From a virus: a DNA stretch of 64,000 nt. The DNA lies in the IMG/VR virus record IMGVR_UViG_3300009011_000002, positions 162,774-226,773 of that record; one strand, written 5' to 3'. Positions within the stretch are counted from its first letter, which is position 1, and each line of letters begins with the position of its first letter. Position numbers and translations under genes: made by a program. Positions 42,207-50,558 of the stretch are shown piece by piece. The notes below the pieces were generated by a model. It was not told where the DNA came from. It did not search any database and saw nothing but the letters and a program-made list of their open reading frames with translations.

Positions 42207-43229
42207 TTAACGTTTAGGAAACACTACAACACCTGGTGGGATGTCCTTGTAGACTTGCAGGACGGCGTCCGCTTTACCCTCTTCGATCTCCTTCAGGACA
42301 CGCAACAATTCTTTTTCCGTATAGATCCTGATGATGCAGTCCAGGACTTGGTTGGGCGCGACGTTAGCATTGATGTCCCACGCTCTGCCAGGTCGACCGT
42401 TACGGAAAGCCTCGGAGAGTTGGAGTTTGGGTTCACCCTCAATAACTACGTGTTCAACAAACACTGAAAGCGGAAGGCTGATGGTAGGGATGCTTTCCCC
42501 ACGACCGGCATAGTAGCCGGCACCCGCGTATGTATTAAGAGGAGCCATGACCAGCACAGGGTCCATACCGCGATGGAAGATCCGGACCTGGGCAACGCTA
42601 CAAGAAGCCGCGGCTTTTTCTGGAATGGAATACAGATACTGTTCCCCGTAAACCTTGAGCAGGTGAGCCAATATCATTTCTGGGGTAGGTGCGTTTGCTG
42701 GCCAGTGGGATGTATCGAGATCTTTCTGTACGGCAATCATGGGGTCTTTGCCGATCTGGGAGGTGAACAGGTGGGTGAAGGCGCAGACGAGTAGTGGGAT
42801 GGCACCGCCCTTGAAGGCGTTCCCCATAGGGCGTCCTGGCCATGGATCATTCACCATACCCGGCATGTGGAGTGGTGTTCCATATGCATTGAACTGCGGG
42901 CCGAAGACGCTAGGTTGCATTCCCACAGATTCTTGTTTACGGGGCTCGACGGACAGGAAAACTTCGTCGATGCTGTTGAAGGTGATTTTCACCTGTCTGG
43001 TGAAGAGGATGGTCAAGGCACCTTGTTCTTCGTTCAACCACTCGCACTGTTTCAGCTTATGGATGATCTGATCGATCACCTCAGGCTGGAAGGAGAACAA
43101 GGTGCCGAGGTGGGCAACATGGCCGTAGACCACCTCATTGAGTCTGAGACCAGGGCGCATCATCCGTGCTGTGTGGATGTCTTCGTTGTTGATGGAGATG
43201 GTGGTAGTGACATTACGTTGATCGGACAT
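42207..43229 (-). CDS. Hypothetical protein, 340 aa, probable virion part
   Basis: AAGGA lies six bases before the ATG. The first about 100 residues are mixed alpha/beta, a G/P/M-rich loop follows (residues 100-150), then a helical and beta-rich second half. No enzymatic motif. Last gene of the operon that starts at 45145. A baseplate or tail role is inferred from the neighbours. Confidence 0.7.
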   Translation of the reverse strand: MSDQRNVTTTISINNEDIHTARMMRPGLRLNEVVYGHVAHLGTLFSFQPEVIDQIIHKLKQCEWLNEEQGALTILFTRQVKITFNSIDEVFLSVEPRKQESVGMQPSVFGPQFNAYGTPLHMPGMVNDPWPGRPMGNAFKGGAIPLLVCAFTHLFTSQIGKDPMIAVQKDLDTSHWPANAPTPEMILAHLLKVYGEQYLYSIPEKAAASCSVAQVRIFHRGMDPVLVMAPLNTYAGAGYYAGRGESIPTISLPLSVFVEHVVIEGEPKLQLSEAFRNGRPGRAWDINANVAPNQVLDCIIRIYTEKELLRVLKEIEEGKADAVLQVYKDIPPGVVVFPKR

Positions 43230-43238
43230 GATGATTCC

Positions 43239-43478
43239 TTATTCGTTGTCGGGTTTTTCAGCGAGGCGTTCGCCGATAATGGTCAGCGTCGTCCCCAGCG
43301 GTTGTTCCGGTACGGGGAAGAGGTTGGGTTTCGGTTCGGTTTCACGCAAACGCTTTTGAATAAGCCTGAGCATGACAGGACCCGGGATATCAGCACCCCG
43401 GGACGTGGCGTACAGGTTATACCGAAGCAACATATCTGCCAGCTCGGTATTGGTGAGGTGGTCGTAGTTACCGGACAT
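43239..43478 (-). CDS. Hypothetical protein, 79 aa, N-terminal paralogue of the next gene
   Basis: It begins YDHLTNTELADMLLRYN and contains MLRLIQKRLRETE, lining up with YPYLSNEDLAQLIGLNR and LISLIQERLRNTE of the 278-aa neighbour at 43481-44317. Only this small helical domain is present. It starts 2 bp after that neighbour's stop, so this is a tandem partial duplication. Function unknown. Confidence 0.72.
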   Translation of the reverse strand: MSGNYDHLTNTELADMLLRYNLYATSRGADIPGPVMLRLIQKRLRETEPKPNLFPVPEQPLGTTLTIIGERLAEKPDNE

Positions 43479-43480
43479 GT

Positions 43481-44317
43481 TTACCTCGGCATGGAAGTAA
43501 CCGTGTAAGTTACGTCAGTGAAGTTACCCATGGCAGTGTTGACGTAGACTTGGTATTGCCCGTCTACCCTTTTGCAATAGACGTGGAACTGTTGCTTGAC
43601 CGATTCGAAGTAGACACCCTGAATGTTGGCCAGTTGCGCTGAACCCAACGTCGTAAGGTCGACTTTCACCATGCCGATCTCACCCAGGATTTCACCCGCC
43701 TTACCCCAGTAGAACGACGGCACCAGTCTAAGTACACTGTGGGCCATGGTTTCCCAGTCCCTGAGGTACACGCTGAAGGTTTCTTCGCTGGCCTGGATCT
43801 GAGGTGCCTGTGTTTCAGCGGCTTGAGCGTAAATGATCCACGAATCGATGTGACTCCGCGCGAGCACCTCACCTTTGAACTGGTGGTGGACAATGTCCCA
43901 GCCGAGCGTCAACAGGAACTTCGGACCACCCGGAACGTTCTTGGCGATCAACCCCAGTTCGTCGATCTTCTCGAGGATGTCGGTGATTGTCTCGTCGCGA
44001 GAACCCGGGAGCACCACGCGATATTCGGCCATTGCTTCAAGGACGGTATCACGGAGGTTGATGTTGCGTTCGAAGTAGTAGTTCAGATCGACGGTGCAGT
44101 AACGTTTCTTACTGTCGATCTCAACATCTTCAACTTCTTCTTCGGTATTACGCAGCCGCTCCTGGATCAGCGAGATCAGGTCATGGCCGTACGGGATGTA
44201 CTTGTCCATGGCCTTGAAACGTTCAGGCATTTGGTCGAACTGAATCAGGCGGTTGAGACCGATCAGCTGGGCCAGGTCTTCGTTCGAGAGGTACGGGTAC
44301 TTGTTGTTCTGTTCCAT
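43481..44317 (-). CDS. Hypothetical protein, 278 aa, probable virion part
   Basis: AAGGAG precedes the ATG. Residues 1-60 form the small helical domain shared with the 79-aa neighbour, followed by an acidic linker (EEEVEDVEID). The rest is alpha/beta and ends in strands (GQYQVYVNTAMGNFTDVTYTV). A structural role is likely from its position in a run of similar mid-sized genes; no family recognised. Confidence 0.7.
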   Translation of the reverse strand: MEQNNKYPYLSNEDLAQLIGLNRLIQFDQMPERFKAMDKYIPYGHDLISLIQERLRNTEEEVEDVEIDSKKRYCTVDLNYYFERNINLRDTVLEAMAEYRVVLPGSRDETITDILEKIDELGLIAKNVPGGPKFLLTLGWDIVHHQFKGEVLARSHIDSWIIYAQAAETQAPQIQASEETFSVYLRDWETMAHSVLRLVPSFYWGKAGEILGEIGMVKVDLTTLGSAQLANIQGVYFESVKQQFHVYCKRVDGQYQVYVNTAMGNFTDVTYTVTSMPR

Positions 44318-44327
44318 GGTTATCTCC

Positions 44328-44708
44328 TTAAGGATTGATACGTTTGAGTTGGACGGACCAGTAAGAATCCGGCACCATGATTCGGTCGAAAGGCGACGTG
44401 TTGTACGTCAGCAGGCCATAGCGGTTGCGGGGTTTCTTGATCGTGAGGATAACCTTGGACACAGGCACCCGCATGATGTCGTACAGGCCGTTGCACTCAA
44501 AGTGCGAGGCAAAGGTGGCTACCATGTCCTTGGGGGCAGGCAGTCCTTTGGGGAACTTGTCTTCTGGGATACCTTCCAGGGCCCGCTGGACGTATGCCCA
44601 GAAGTCAGCTGGATAAGCTTCGAACTCGCGGAAGCACACGTCCAAACGAATCTGGAGCATGCCTTCAATGTTTCCGAAGTTCAGTGTCGTTGGTTTATTC
44701 TCGGCCAT
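44328..44708 (-). CDS. Hypothetical protein, 126 aa, probable virion part
   Basis: AGAGGG lies seven bases before the ATG. Helical N-terminal half (FREFEAYPADFWAYVQRALEG) and beta C-terminal half (LTIKKPRNRYGLLTYNTS). The 144-aa gene immediately upstream has the same half-and-half plan (LDAFWYFLREIIDGL, then TKLCIYNTSTLRFP), so the two may be duplicates. Possibly small baseplate or tail components. Confidence 0.68.
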   Translation of the reverse strand: MAENKPTTLNFGNIEGMLQIRLDVCFREFEAYPADFWAYVQRALEGIPEDKFPKGLPAPKDMVATFASHFECNGLYDIMRVPVSKVILTIKKPRNRYGLLTYNTSPFDRIMVPDSYWSVQLKRINP

Positions 44709-44710
44709 CG

Positions 44711-45145
44711 TTAAACCCTCTGTATGTTGGGGGTGCAGTTAATTTCCCACGCAGGCATTGGAGTGATCTTGCGTTTACCGCTCGCACAAAGGATCCGCGA
44801 AGTGGGGAACCGTAGGGTGCTGGTGTTGTAGATGCACAGCTTTGTGGTTTGTGTACGGGTACGGATCTCTTCGTAGACACCACCAGCTTCAAAGGTCTCC
44901 CGCAGTATACGGCAGAACGTGTGGACATCCAGGTTGTTGGGGATACGGATCAAAGCACCTTCCGCCAACCCATCGATGATCTCACGCAGGAAATACCAGA
45001 AGGCATCCAGTTCGTTTTCAAGATCGTAGTCATGGAAAACCGAACTCAGGTTAATCTGGATGAAAGTGTCCTTACTGTGGCTGTAAGGTTCGACGGCATC
45101 CAGCATGGCCTGGCGACGGTTGTCACGTTTAGTATGGTTGGTCAT
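44711..45145 (-). CDS. Hypothetical protein, 144 aa, probable virion part
   Basis: GGAGA lies eight bases before the ATG; the upstream terminator at 45168-45185 makes this the first gene of its unit. Helical middle (ELDAFWYFLREIIDGLAEG), then strands with YNTSTLRFPTSR. It shares the fold plan and the YNTS phrase with the 126-aa gene 2 bp downstream. Function unknown. Confidence 0.68.
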   Translation of the reverse strand: MTNHTKRDNRRQAMLDAVEPYSHSKDTFIQINLSSVFHDYDLENELDAFWYFLREIIDGLAEGALIRIPNNLDVHTFCRILRETFEAGGVYEEIRTRTQTTKLCIYNTSTLRFPTSRILCASGKRKITPMPAWEINCTPNIQRV

Positions 45146-45167
45146 TTACAGTTCTCCGAAAAAATAA

Positions 45168-45185
45168 GGGATCCGTGTGGACCCC
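45168..45185 (-). terminator. Rho-independent terminator after the 91-aa gene
   Basis: A 7-bp stem with one G-U pair (GGGGTCC-ACAC-GGATCCC on the minus strand), followed by TTATTTTTTCGG. It directly precedes the ATG at 45145. Confidence 0.75.
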
Positions 45186-45206
45186 TTTGCAACCAGTGAC
45201 TTCCTG

Positions 45207-45482
45207 TTAAGCCAGGAAGGCAGCAGGTTGCTTGTTAACAAAGGTGTTCAGCAGTTTCCCGTTGAACTCCATGTGTTCTTTAAGCGACTTAGGGAAGTCG
45301 GTGATTTCCAGCTTGGTGAGGAACGCGTACAGACGATCCTCCAAGGAGAGGGTGTCGTCTTTAACGCTGCGAGCACGTTGTACTTCCAGCATGCAGCGGA
45401 AGCGTACGAGTTCTACTTCGGACTTCGGAAAATCAATTACCGAGTAGCCCATCAGTTTGTCAAAGATCTTTGCGACACCCAT
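45207..45482 (-). CDS. Hypothetical protein, 91 aa
   Basis: AAGGAG precedes the ATG, and hairpins lie on both sides, so it may be a one-gene unit. Helical, charged protein with two similar phrases (VIDFPKSEVE and ITDFPKSLKE), perhaps an internal duplication. No membrane segment or motif. Function unknown. Confidence 0.7.
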   Translation of the reverse strand: MGVAKIFDKLMGYSVIDFPKSEVELVRFRCMLEVQRARSVKDDTLSLEDRLYAFLTKLEITDFPKSLKEHMEFNGKLLNTFVNKQPAAFLA

Positions 45483-45507
45483 GTCAATCTCCTTAAATAG
45501 AAGTGAG

Positions 45508-45523
45508 GCGGACGTCTGTCCGC
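45508..45523 (-). terminator. Short hairpin after the 115-aa gene
   Basis: GCGGAC-loop-GTCCGC (6 bp), followed on the minus strand by CTCACTTCTATTT. A modest terminator candidate. Confidence 0.55.
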
Positions 45524-45530
45524 TCTCGTA

Positions 45531-45878
45531 TTAAACGCCGCCGCCTACCTCACCGAATGCACCGATGATTTCAGACACAGCGATTGCAGTGCTTGCACCA
45601 GTCAGACCTGCAGCCGCGCTGTTCAGGATCTTGCCGGTAGTACCGAACAGCTCAGCAGTCTTGAAGACATTGCCTACAGCGAAACCAACAGCAGCGCCAG
45701 CAGCAGCGCCCACCAGGCCTGCAGCGATTGGAGCACCCTTTGCCACAGCTGCAGCGCCGCCCAACAGGCCGCTCGCAACACCTACACAGACACCTATCGA
45801 AATACCTTCTTCACGCTTATTGCTTTGCAGGAAGGCGTTCATGGAAGCTTGAGCAGCAGCGTTGTTCATTGCAGTCAT
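45531..45878 (-). CDS. Glycine/alanine-rich hydrophobic protein, 115 aa
   Basis: AGGAG precedes the ATG. After a polar N-terminus (about 28 residues) the chain is nearly all G, A, V, I with small-residue packing motifs (GVASGLLGGAAAVAKG, GLVGAAAGAAVGFAVG), able to form two or three membrane helices. The C-terminus of the 506-aa protein at 6149-7669 has the same character, as do some bacteriocin-like and pore-forming peptides. Flanking hairpins suggest its own short message. Possible membrane-active or internal virion protein; unproven. Confidence 0.68.
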   Translation of the reverse strand: MTAMNNAAAQASMNAFLQSNKREEGISIGVCVGVASGLLGGAAAVAKGAPIAAGLVGAAAGAAVGFAVGNVFKTAELFGTTGKILNSAAAGLTGASTAIAVSEIIGAFGEVGGGV

Positions 45879-45903
45879 GGTAAATCTCCTAAAAGTATTA
45901 AGT

Positions 45904-45930
45904 AATGGGACAACCCTGTGTCATCCCATT
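45904..45930 (-). terminator. Weak hairpin after the 119-aa gene
   Basis: AATGGGA pairs with TCCCATT (7 bp, 13-nt loop); ACTTAATACTTTTAGG follows on the minus strand. Weak by itself. Confidence 0.45.
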
Positions 45931-45954
45931 GGAACTAATTGATTGAAAGTTGGA

Positions 45955-46314
45955 TTAGAACAGAACCACGTTTTCCAGGGTGCCGCAGCTCCACTGGTTG
46001 TCGACTTGTGCGGCGTTGTACTTGTCAACGCCAGCTTGCAGACCATTGGCTGCGCTGTTGATGTTACCACCCACCGAAGTTCTGCTGATGGTTGCCTTGC
46101 CAGTCTCATCATCCAGGTAGACGATGTTCAGGCAGAAGTGGGTGTTGGCATACAGCCCAACGATGTGACGGTGGCCATTCTTATTGACCAGTTCAGCCAG
46201 ACCACCAATCGAGCGATCTTCGCGATTGTTGTTGTGGTCGTCGCTTACTTTCAAGTTGTTAGCTTTAATAGCTTCCAGGACTTGGGCGAAGGTAGCTTGT
46301 TGAGTGCGGGACAT
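45955..46314 (-). CDS. Hypothetical protein, 119 aa, behind a strong promoter-like element
   Basis: AGGAG lies before the ATG, and the leader starts at the conserved element 46352-46394, which is nearly identical to that of the 506-aa gene at 7669. The protein is polar, with a helical N-terminus (FAQVLEAIKANNLKV), a beta middle (HIVGLYANTHFCLNIVYLDD) and a small C-terminal half with one more cysteine. High expression is inferred from the promoter. Role unknown. Confidence 0.7.
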   Translation of the reverse strand: MSRTQQATFAQVLEAIKANNLKVSDDHNNNREDRSIGGLAELVNKNGHRHIVGLYANTHFCLNIVYLDDETGKATISRTSVGGNINSAANGLQAGVDKYNAAQVDNQWSCGTLENVVLF

Positions 46315-46351
46315 AGTTGTAACTCCTAAGTGTGAAAGACATTGATTGCCT

Positions 46352-46394
46352 TTATCACCCAGGTTATATAGGTCTGAGATAAACTGTAACTTAA
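46352..46394 (-). promoter_or_regulatory. Strong phage promoter-like element (second near-copy)
   Basis: The minus strand has TTAAGTTACAGTT, then GACCTATATAAC 19 bases after the first box, then CTGGGTGATAA. It matches 7732-7776 over most of about 43 bp. It lies about 40-80 bp before the ATG at 46314 and just after a strong palindromic terminator. Confidence 0.68.
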
Positions 46395-46424
46395 ATATTT
46401 CAAAAAGAAAGCATATGGGAATTA

Positions 46425-46458
46425 TACCTACCTAACCGGATATCCGGTTAGGTAGGTA
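46425..46458 (-). terminator. 34-bp perfect palindrome, terminator of the 789-aa gene
   Basis: From TACCTACC to GGTAGGTA, with GGATATCC at the centre, the sequence equals its own reverse complement over 34 bp. It lies 17 bp after the stop at 46476. On the minus strand TATAATTCCC follows, with few U. A terminator is most likely, but a perfect duplex palindrome may also bind a dimeric protein. Confidence 0.72.
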
Positions 46459-46475
46459 GTCATCCTGAGGTTACA

Positions 46476-48845
46476 TCAGTCCTGAGGCAGCAACACCAGC
46501 GGACGATCCGTGGCAATGTGGCGCAGAGTGGCGGTGTTCGGGTCGAACGAGGAGTAGTTGAACAGCCACATGTTGTCCGAGTCGCTGAAACGCAGAATGC
46601 GATCAGTCGTATCGAACGGGGTGGTTTCACCCATGGTGGTTTCGAAACCGGCTTCTACCAACTGGAAGTATTCCGGGTATTTGCTGCGCTGAATGATCAC
46701 AGCTTCACCCGGCGTGTGGATTGGACCACCGCGGCGGTTGACAACGGCAATATACATCTGCCGTTCTACAACCAGTGCCAGATCCTGGCGCATCTTGTCG
46801 ATGTCCGAAGCGTCTTCGTCCAGAGCCGGTTTGTACGGATGGTTGAAGAGGAAGATTTCCAGGCCTTTGATCAACTGGCTGTTGGCATCGGTAACGTGCA
46901 GCTCACGGCGGTCGTCTTCCGAACCGCGTTCTTTCAGGTACTCGCTCAGTTCGCGGATATCACGAACAGCCGAGCTGACCGACAGGTGGGTACCCTTGCC
47001 CTTCTTCGGGGTGTAACCGCAGGTGTTCACCAGCCAGTTGTTGACCAGCAGAGTCAGGCGTTCGTCAATGAAGTTGCACAGCTCTGGGTTGACGATGCCC
47101 TGGGTGAAGTAGGTGTTCAGTGCGTTGCACGCCTGGAAGAAGGTCGGACGATCTTCACCCGAGATACCGGAGTCCTTGAACAGGAACGGCATGTCGTTGT
47201 ACAGGCGGATACGCTCTTCCGGAGCTTGTACGTTGAACACGTCCCAGATCACGGCGTTGAAACCAACGGCGTTTTCGGTTTGGATGTTCTTGGTGATGGT
47301 GGTGTTCATCGCCTTGATGGTCGATTCCAGCTCGCCGGCGCTGTTCGAAACGATCGCTTCTTTCACGGCGATCAGCGGGATGTCGACCAGCTTCTTCACA
47401 GTGGCCTGGGTGATGGTCAGGTTACGCTTGGAGGTAACGTCTTCCACCGGCACTGGTACTACGTTGTAGTCCGGCTTTTCCGGGTTGTCGATCAGCGGCA
47501 GCAGCAGTGCCGGGTTGGACAGGATGGTTTGCACGGTAAGCCCCTCGGCGCGCACGATGAAGCTGAACCAGCCGGTGTCGCCATCGAAGTCCAGTTGGAC
47601 AACGCGGAACGAACCTGGCAGCACGGTTTCTTCCGGACCTTGTTCAGCGTGTTTACGGAAAACGTGCTGGATCTGTTTCCAGTCGCTTTCCGGGATGAAG
47701 TAGTGGTTCGGTTTGCTGATGGCGTGGAAATAACGAAGGAGGTTGAATTCCTTCATGTTTTGCCTGGTGAGGTTTTCCAGGTCAGTGCGTTGATTGTTCC
47801 AGTCGATCACAGTATTGTCTCCCGTAAGACCATGCTGTTGTTGGTTTGTATATTGATACCCGGAGTTGCCCCCGGCTGCTTTCCGACGTGCCAGCTCGAG
47901 GATCTCACGGTAGGCGTAGTCGTCCATCACTTGCGGTTGTTGCGGATTGTGACCAAAATTATTGTGGTTGAACATTTCAGCATTCTTTCCATAGAGCATG
48001 TTCCAGTCTGGTCGAGTTGTCTCTTGCAGCTTGAACTCCAAGCCGCCGTACGGCGAAGTCTGACCAAACATATCGTAGGCGGACGCAGCGGCTTCCTTGA
48101 AGTTCTCCAAGTGGGCGAACTTCTCCAGGATGCTCTTCGGCAGTTGGCGACACATTTGCTGGCCCTGCGGGGTACGCATCAACCAACTGACGAATTCGAA
48201 GAACAACACGTTCCTGGCAGCAACATAAGCCAACTCCAGGTACTCATTCGCATTGAGTCCATCTTTGTTACCATTGCGGAGCTTTTCTACCACCCCTTTA
48301 CCAAACATCGGCAAACTGGTGTTGGCTACTACCCGGGTGAATTCCGCTTGCCGGTTAACCGCTTCAATGAACGCTTGCCGTGCTACACAGGTACGACCGA
48401 ACTCGTCTGCCGAGAACGAGTCTCGTGCGTTCTTGTATTGGTCATACAACTGTCCAGTACGGTAGTAGATCTGGCGCCAGTACTCTGCCATCGCCGGTGC
48501 TGCACGATCGATAAAGTACTTGAGGTTATCAGGGTCGCTGTCCTGACTGCTCTTTAAGGCACGGAGACCTTCGTCCTCGTACGCGGACTGACCGTAGGTC
48601 GCCCAGTTAAAGCTAGCCCCGCTGGTGTTCGCAGCTACGCTAGACATCTGCTGCATGATCATTTCGCCAGGCGACATTTGCTGCATGCCTTGACCCATCA
48701 TGGGTTGTTGCATACCGCCCATGCCTGGCTGCCCCATACCAGCACCCAACGGGGTGCGGGCCATGCCAGGAGCACCACCCATTCCGTTATCAGGTAGACG
48801 GACACCGGCTTGAGGTCTGATCAGGTTATTGGGGTTTTGGTTCAT
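46476..48845 (-). CDS. Probable virion structural protein, 789 aa
   Basis: The first about 75 residues are low complexity, rich in M, G, Q and P (GMGQPGMGGMQQPMMGQGMQ). The rest is a large soluble alpha/beta protein without catalytic motifs: residues 80-260 are helical, 430-520 beta-rich, and the C-terminus ends DRPLVLLPQD. It is in one operon with the 555-aa and 367-aa genes and the capsid region. A neck, head-completion or internal virion protein is plausible; no family recognised. Confidence 0.72.
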   Translation of the reverse strand: MNQNPNNLIRPQAGVRLPDNGMGGAPGMARTPLGAGMGQPGMGGMQQPMMGQGMQQMSPGEMIMQQMSSVAANTSGASFNWATYGQSAYEDEGLRALKSSQDSDPDNLKYFIDRAAPAMAEYWRQIYYRTGQLYDQYKNARDSFSADEFGRTCVARQAFIEAVNRQAEFTRVVANTSLPMFGKGVVEKLRNGNKDGLNANEYLELAYVAARNVLFFEFVSWLMRTPQGQQMCRQLPKSILEKFAHLENFKEAAASAYDMFGQTSPYGGLEFKLQETTRPDWNMLYGKNAEMFNHNNFGHNPQQPQVMDDYAYREILELARRKAAGGNSGYQYTNQQQHGLTGDNTVIDWNNQRTDLENLTRQNMKEFNLLRYFHAISKPNHYFIPESDWKQIQHVFRKHAEQGPEETVLPGSFRVVQLDFDGDTGWFSFIVRAEGLTVQTILSNPALLLPLIDNPEKPDYNVVPVPVEDVTSKRNLTITQATVKKLVDIPLIAVKEAIVSNSAGELESTIKAMNTTITKNIQTENAVGFNAVIWDVFNVQAPEERIRLYNDMPFLFKDSGISGEDRPTFFQACNALNTYFTQGIVNPELCNFIDERLTLLVNNWLVNTCGYTPKKGKGTHLSVSSAVRDIRELSEYLKERGSEDDRRELHVTDANSQLIKGLEIFLFNHPYKPALDEDASDIDKMRQDLALVVERQMYIAVVNRRGGPIHTPGEAVIIQRSKYPEYFQLVEAGFETTMGETTPFDTTDRILRFSDSDNMWLFNYSSFDPNTATLRHIATDRPLVLLPQD

Positions 48846-48879
48846 TGGTTAGGTTCTCTTTACTGTGCGCTATGGAGGA

Positions 48880-50547
48880 TTACTTAGATACCTCTCTATA
48901 ACGCAGGCGTTTATCTGTTTTCTCGAACAGCGGCTTGAACGTCGGATCAATATCCGTGATCTTACCATCACGCAGATAAATGCAAGGGTTTAAGTAGCCG
49001 CGAGCGTCGGGATAAGGGCCGGTAACACGACTGGAGCTGAAGACGAACGGAAGCGACGCGTGGATGTGACCCGCGCTGTCGGTGATGTCAAACTCTCCGC
49101 GTTTCTTCGCTTTGGCCGAGCTGGTGTAGACACGGTGCTGCGGCATACAGCCCAGCATGTAATCCACAAACGGGTTATCCGTCGGTGTAGCTTCCTGGAT
49201 AAGGTTGGTTGTCCGTGCATTATCGATCTCCTTGATGTGGAAATGATTATGCAGGAACCGCGACACCTTCTTCTGACTGAGTTCGGAATTGTTCTTGATG
49301 TCGTGCTTGAAGTTGTTGGCAGCGGTGATCAGCTTGTCCAACGTGAACTCCAGACTCGACAGCTCCTTATCGAAGCCAGAGGCCCGATCCGAAGTCTGAA
49401 CAATCTCGCTACGGTTTGCGATAATGTAGTTGAACAGGTCGTACATGTTCGAGACCACAATGCGTTGCTTCGCAAACTTCTGGATCGACTCGTCGTCGAG
49501 GTACTCGTTAATCGAGTGGAAGTGTTCATACATCAAACGCATGATGTAATCAGCCTGGTCACCTGCTTTCACAGAGCACCGGCCAATCAGGAGCTTCCAA
49601 TAGTCGGGATTGTCAATCTCGTCTACCTCGAAGTGGGATGACATGCAGTCCATCACGAAGAGCAACGCAGTCGCATACTGCAAGCCCATGGTGCTGAGCT
49701 CTTTACGACTGGCGCTCTTGTTCCGTACTGCAATCCCAAGGTCATGGCTAACATAGTCACCCAAGCTCTTGGAGTTCCCATCTGCCGATGTGGTCCGGGT
49801 GTAGATTTGCCAGCGGTCCGATTTGGACGCTTCTTCCACCAGGGCATCGACCGAGCCTACCATGAACTGACATTCACCAAAATCTTCCATCGCCTTACTG
49901 AAGCCGATGTTAGCGAAGATGTACCAGGCCAAGAGTGGCGTTGGCGTTTTGGAGTCAGTGATCTTGCGAGATTCCGTCGGCGAATAGAAACGGTTCGCCG
50001 CCATGTTCGTCTGATGGTGGTGGGTAGTGTACCGACCAGTGTCCCAAAGGATCTGATCGTAGTTGAAATGTTCCACCCCAATCTTGAACTTGAAGCCCAG
50101 TACTTTAACAAAGATGGAGTTTTCCTTGGTTACGGGTAGCCCACGTTCAGCCAACACAAACTGCAGACTGTAGTGAACCCCCCGCAACCAGATATCCCCG
50201 TAACGATCGGTGTACGGGAGCATCGTGTACGCTGGCTTCAGCTCGATCATCGCCCCAGAACGGTCACGGTAGTCGAACTTGATCTTCACAGGATACAGAG
50301 TCTCCTTGTGAATGTCGTACATTTTGGTACTGCTGTTCAGCAAGTACTCGTTATACTCCCGCGGGGACACCCGCTCCACATCCCGGAAGAACACGCCGCG
50401 TGACTCAATACCCTTTAACAAGGTTCGCAACGCTGACCGGTAGTACTGTAACCCTTTCTCGAATTCCTTTTGGTGGAAACCCTCCACAATCTCTTGGTTG
50501 AACCTGGGCATTGTCGCGTCGACTGCCCGAGCGAGTTTTGGTAACAT
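48880..50547 (-). CDS. Probable virion structural or assembly protein, 555 aa
   Basis: The ATG at 50547 (MLPKLARAVDA) is favoured because GGAG, part of the earlier ATGGAG at 50559, lies six bases before it. The N-terminal half has strands around YGDIWLRGVHYSLQFVL and a His-rich RYTTHHHQTNM segment; the second half is helical, with a long KFAKQRIVVSNMYDLFNY region. The clustering of H and C is suggestive of metal but not diagnostic. It lies between the capsid-side gene and the 789-aa gene. Function unknown. Confidence 0.7.
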   Translation of the reverse strand: MLPKLARAVDATMPRFNQEIVEGFHQKEFEKGLQYYRSALRTLLKGIESRGVFFRDVERVSPREYNEYLLNSSTKMYDIHKETLYPVKIKFDYRDRSGAMIELKPAYTMLPYTDRYGDIWLRGVHYSLQFVLAERGLPVTKENSIFVKVLGFKFKIGVEHFNYDQILWDTGRYTTHHHQTNMAANRFYSPTESRKITDSKTPTPLLAWYIFANIGFSKAMEDFGECQFMVGSVDALVEEASKSDRWQIYTRTTSADGNSKSLGDYVSHDLGIAVRNKSASRKELSTMGLQYATALLFVMDCMSSHFEVDEIDNPDYWKLLIGRCSVKAGDQADYIMRLMYEHFHSINEYLDDESIQKFAKQRIVVSNMYDLFNYIIANRSEIVQTSDRASGFDKELSSLEFTLDKLITAANNFKHDIKNNSELSQKKVSRFLHNHFHIKEIDNARTTNLIQEATPTDNPFVDYMLGCMPQHRVYTSSAKAKKRGEFDITDSAGHIHASLPFVFSSSRVTGPYPDARGYLNPCIYLRDGKITDIDPTFKPLFEKTDKRLRYREVSK

Positions 50548-50558
50548 GTGGCGCTCCA

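Noticed and set aside
46518-48557. Plus-strand frame of about 679 codons opposite the 789-aa gene
   Set aside because: Antisense shadow with no Shine-Dalgarno or context; the minus-strand gene fits the operon spacing and terminator.
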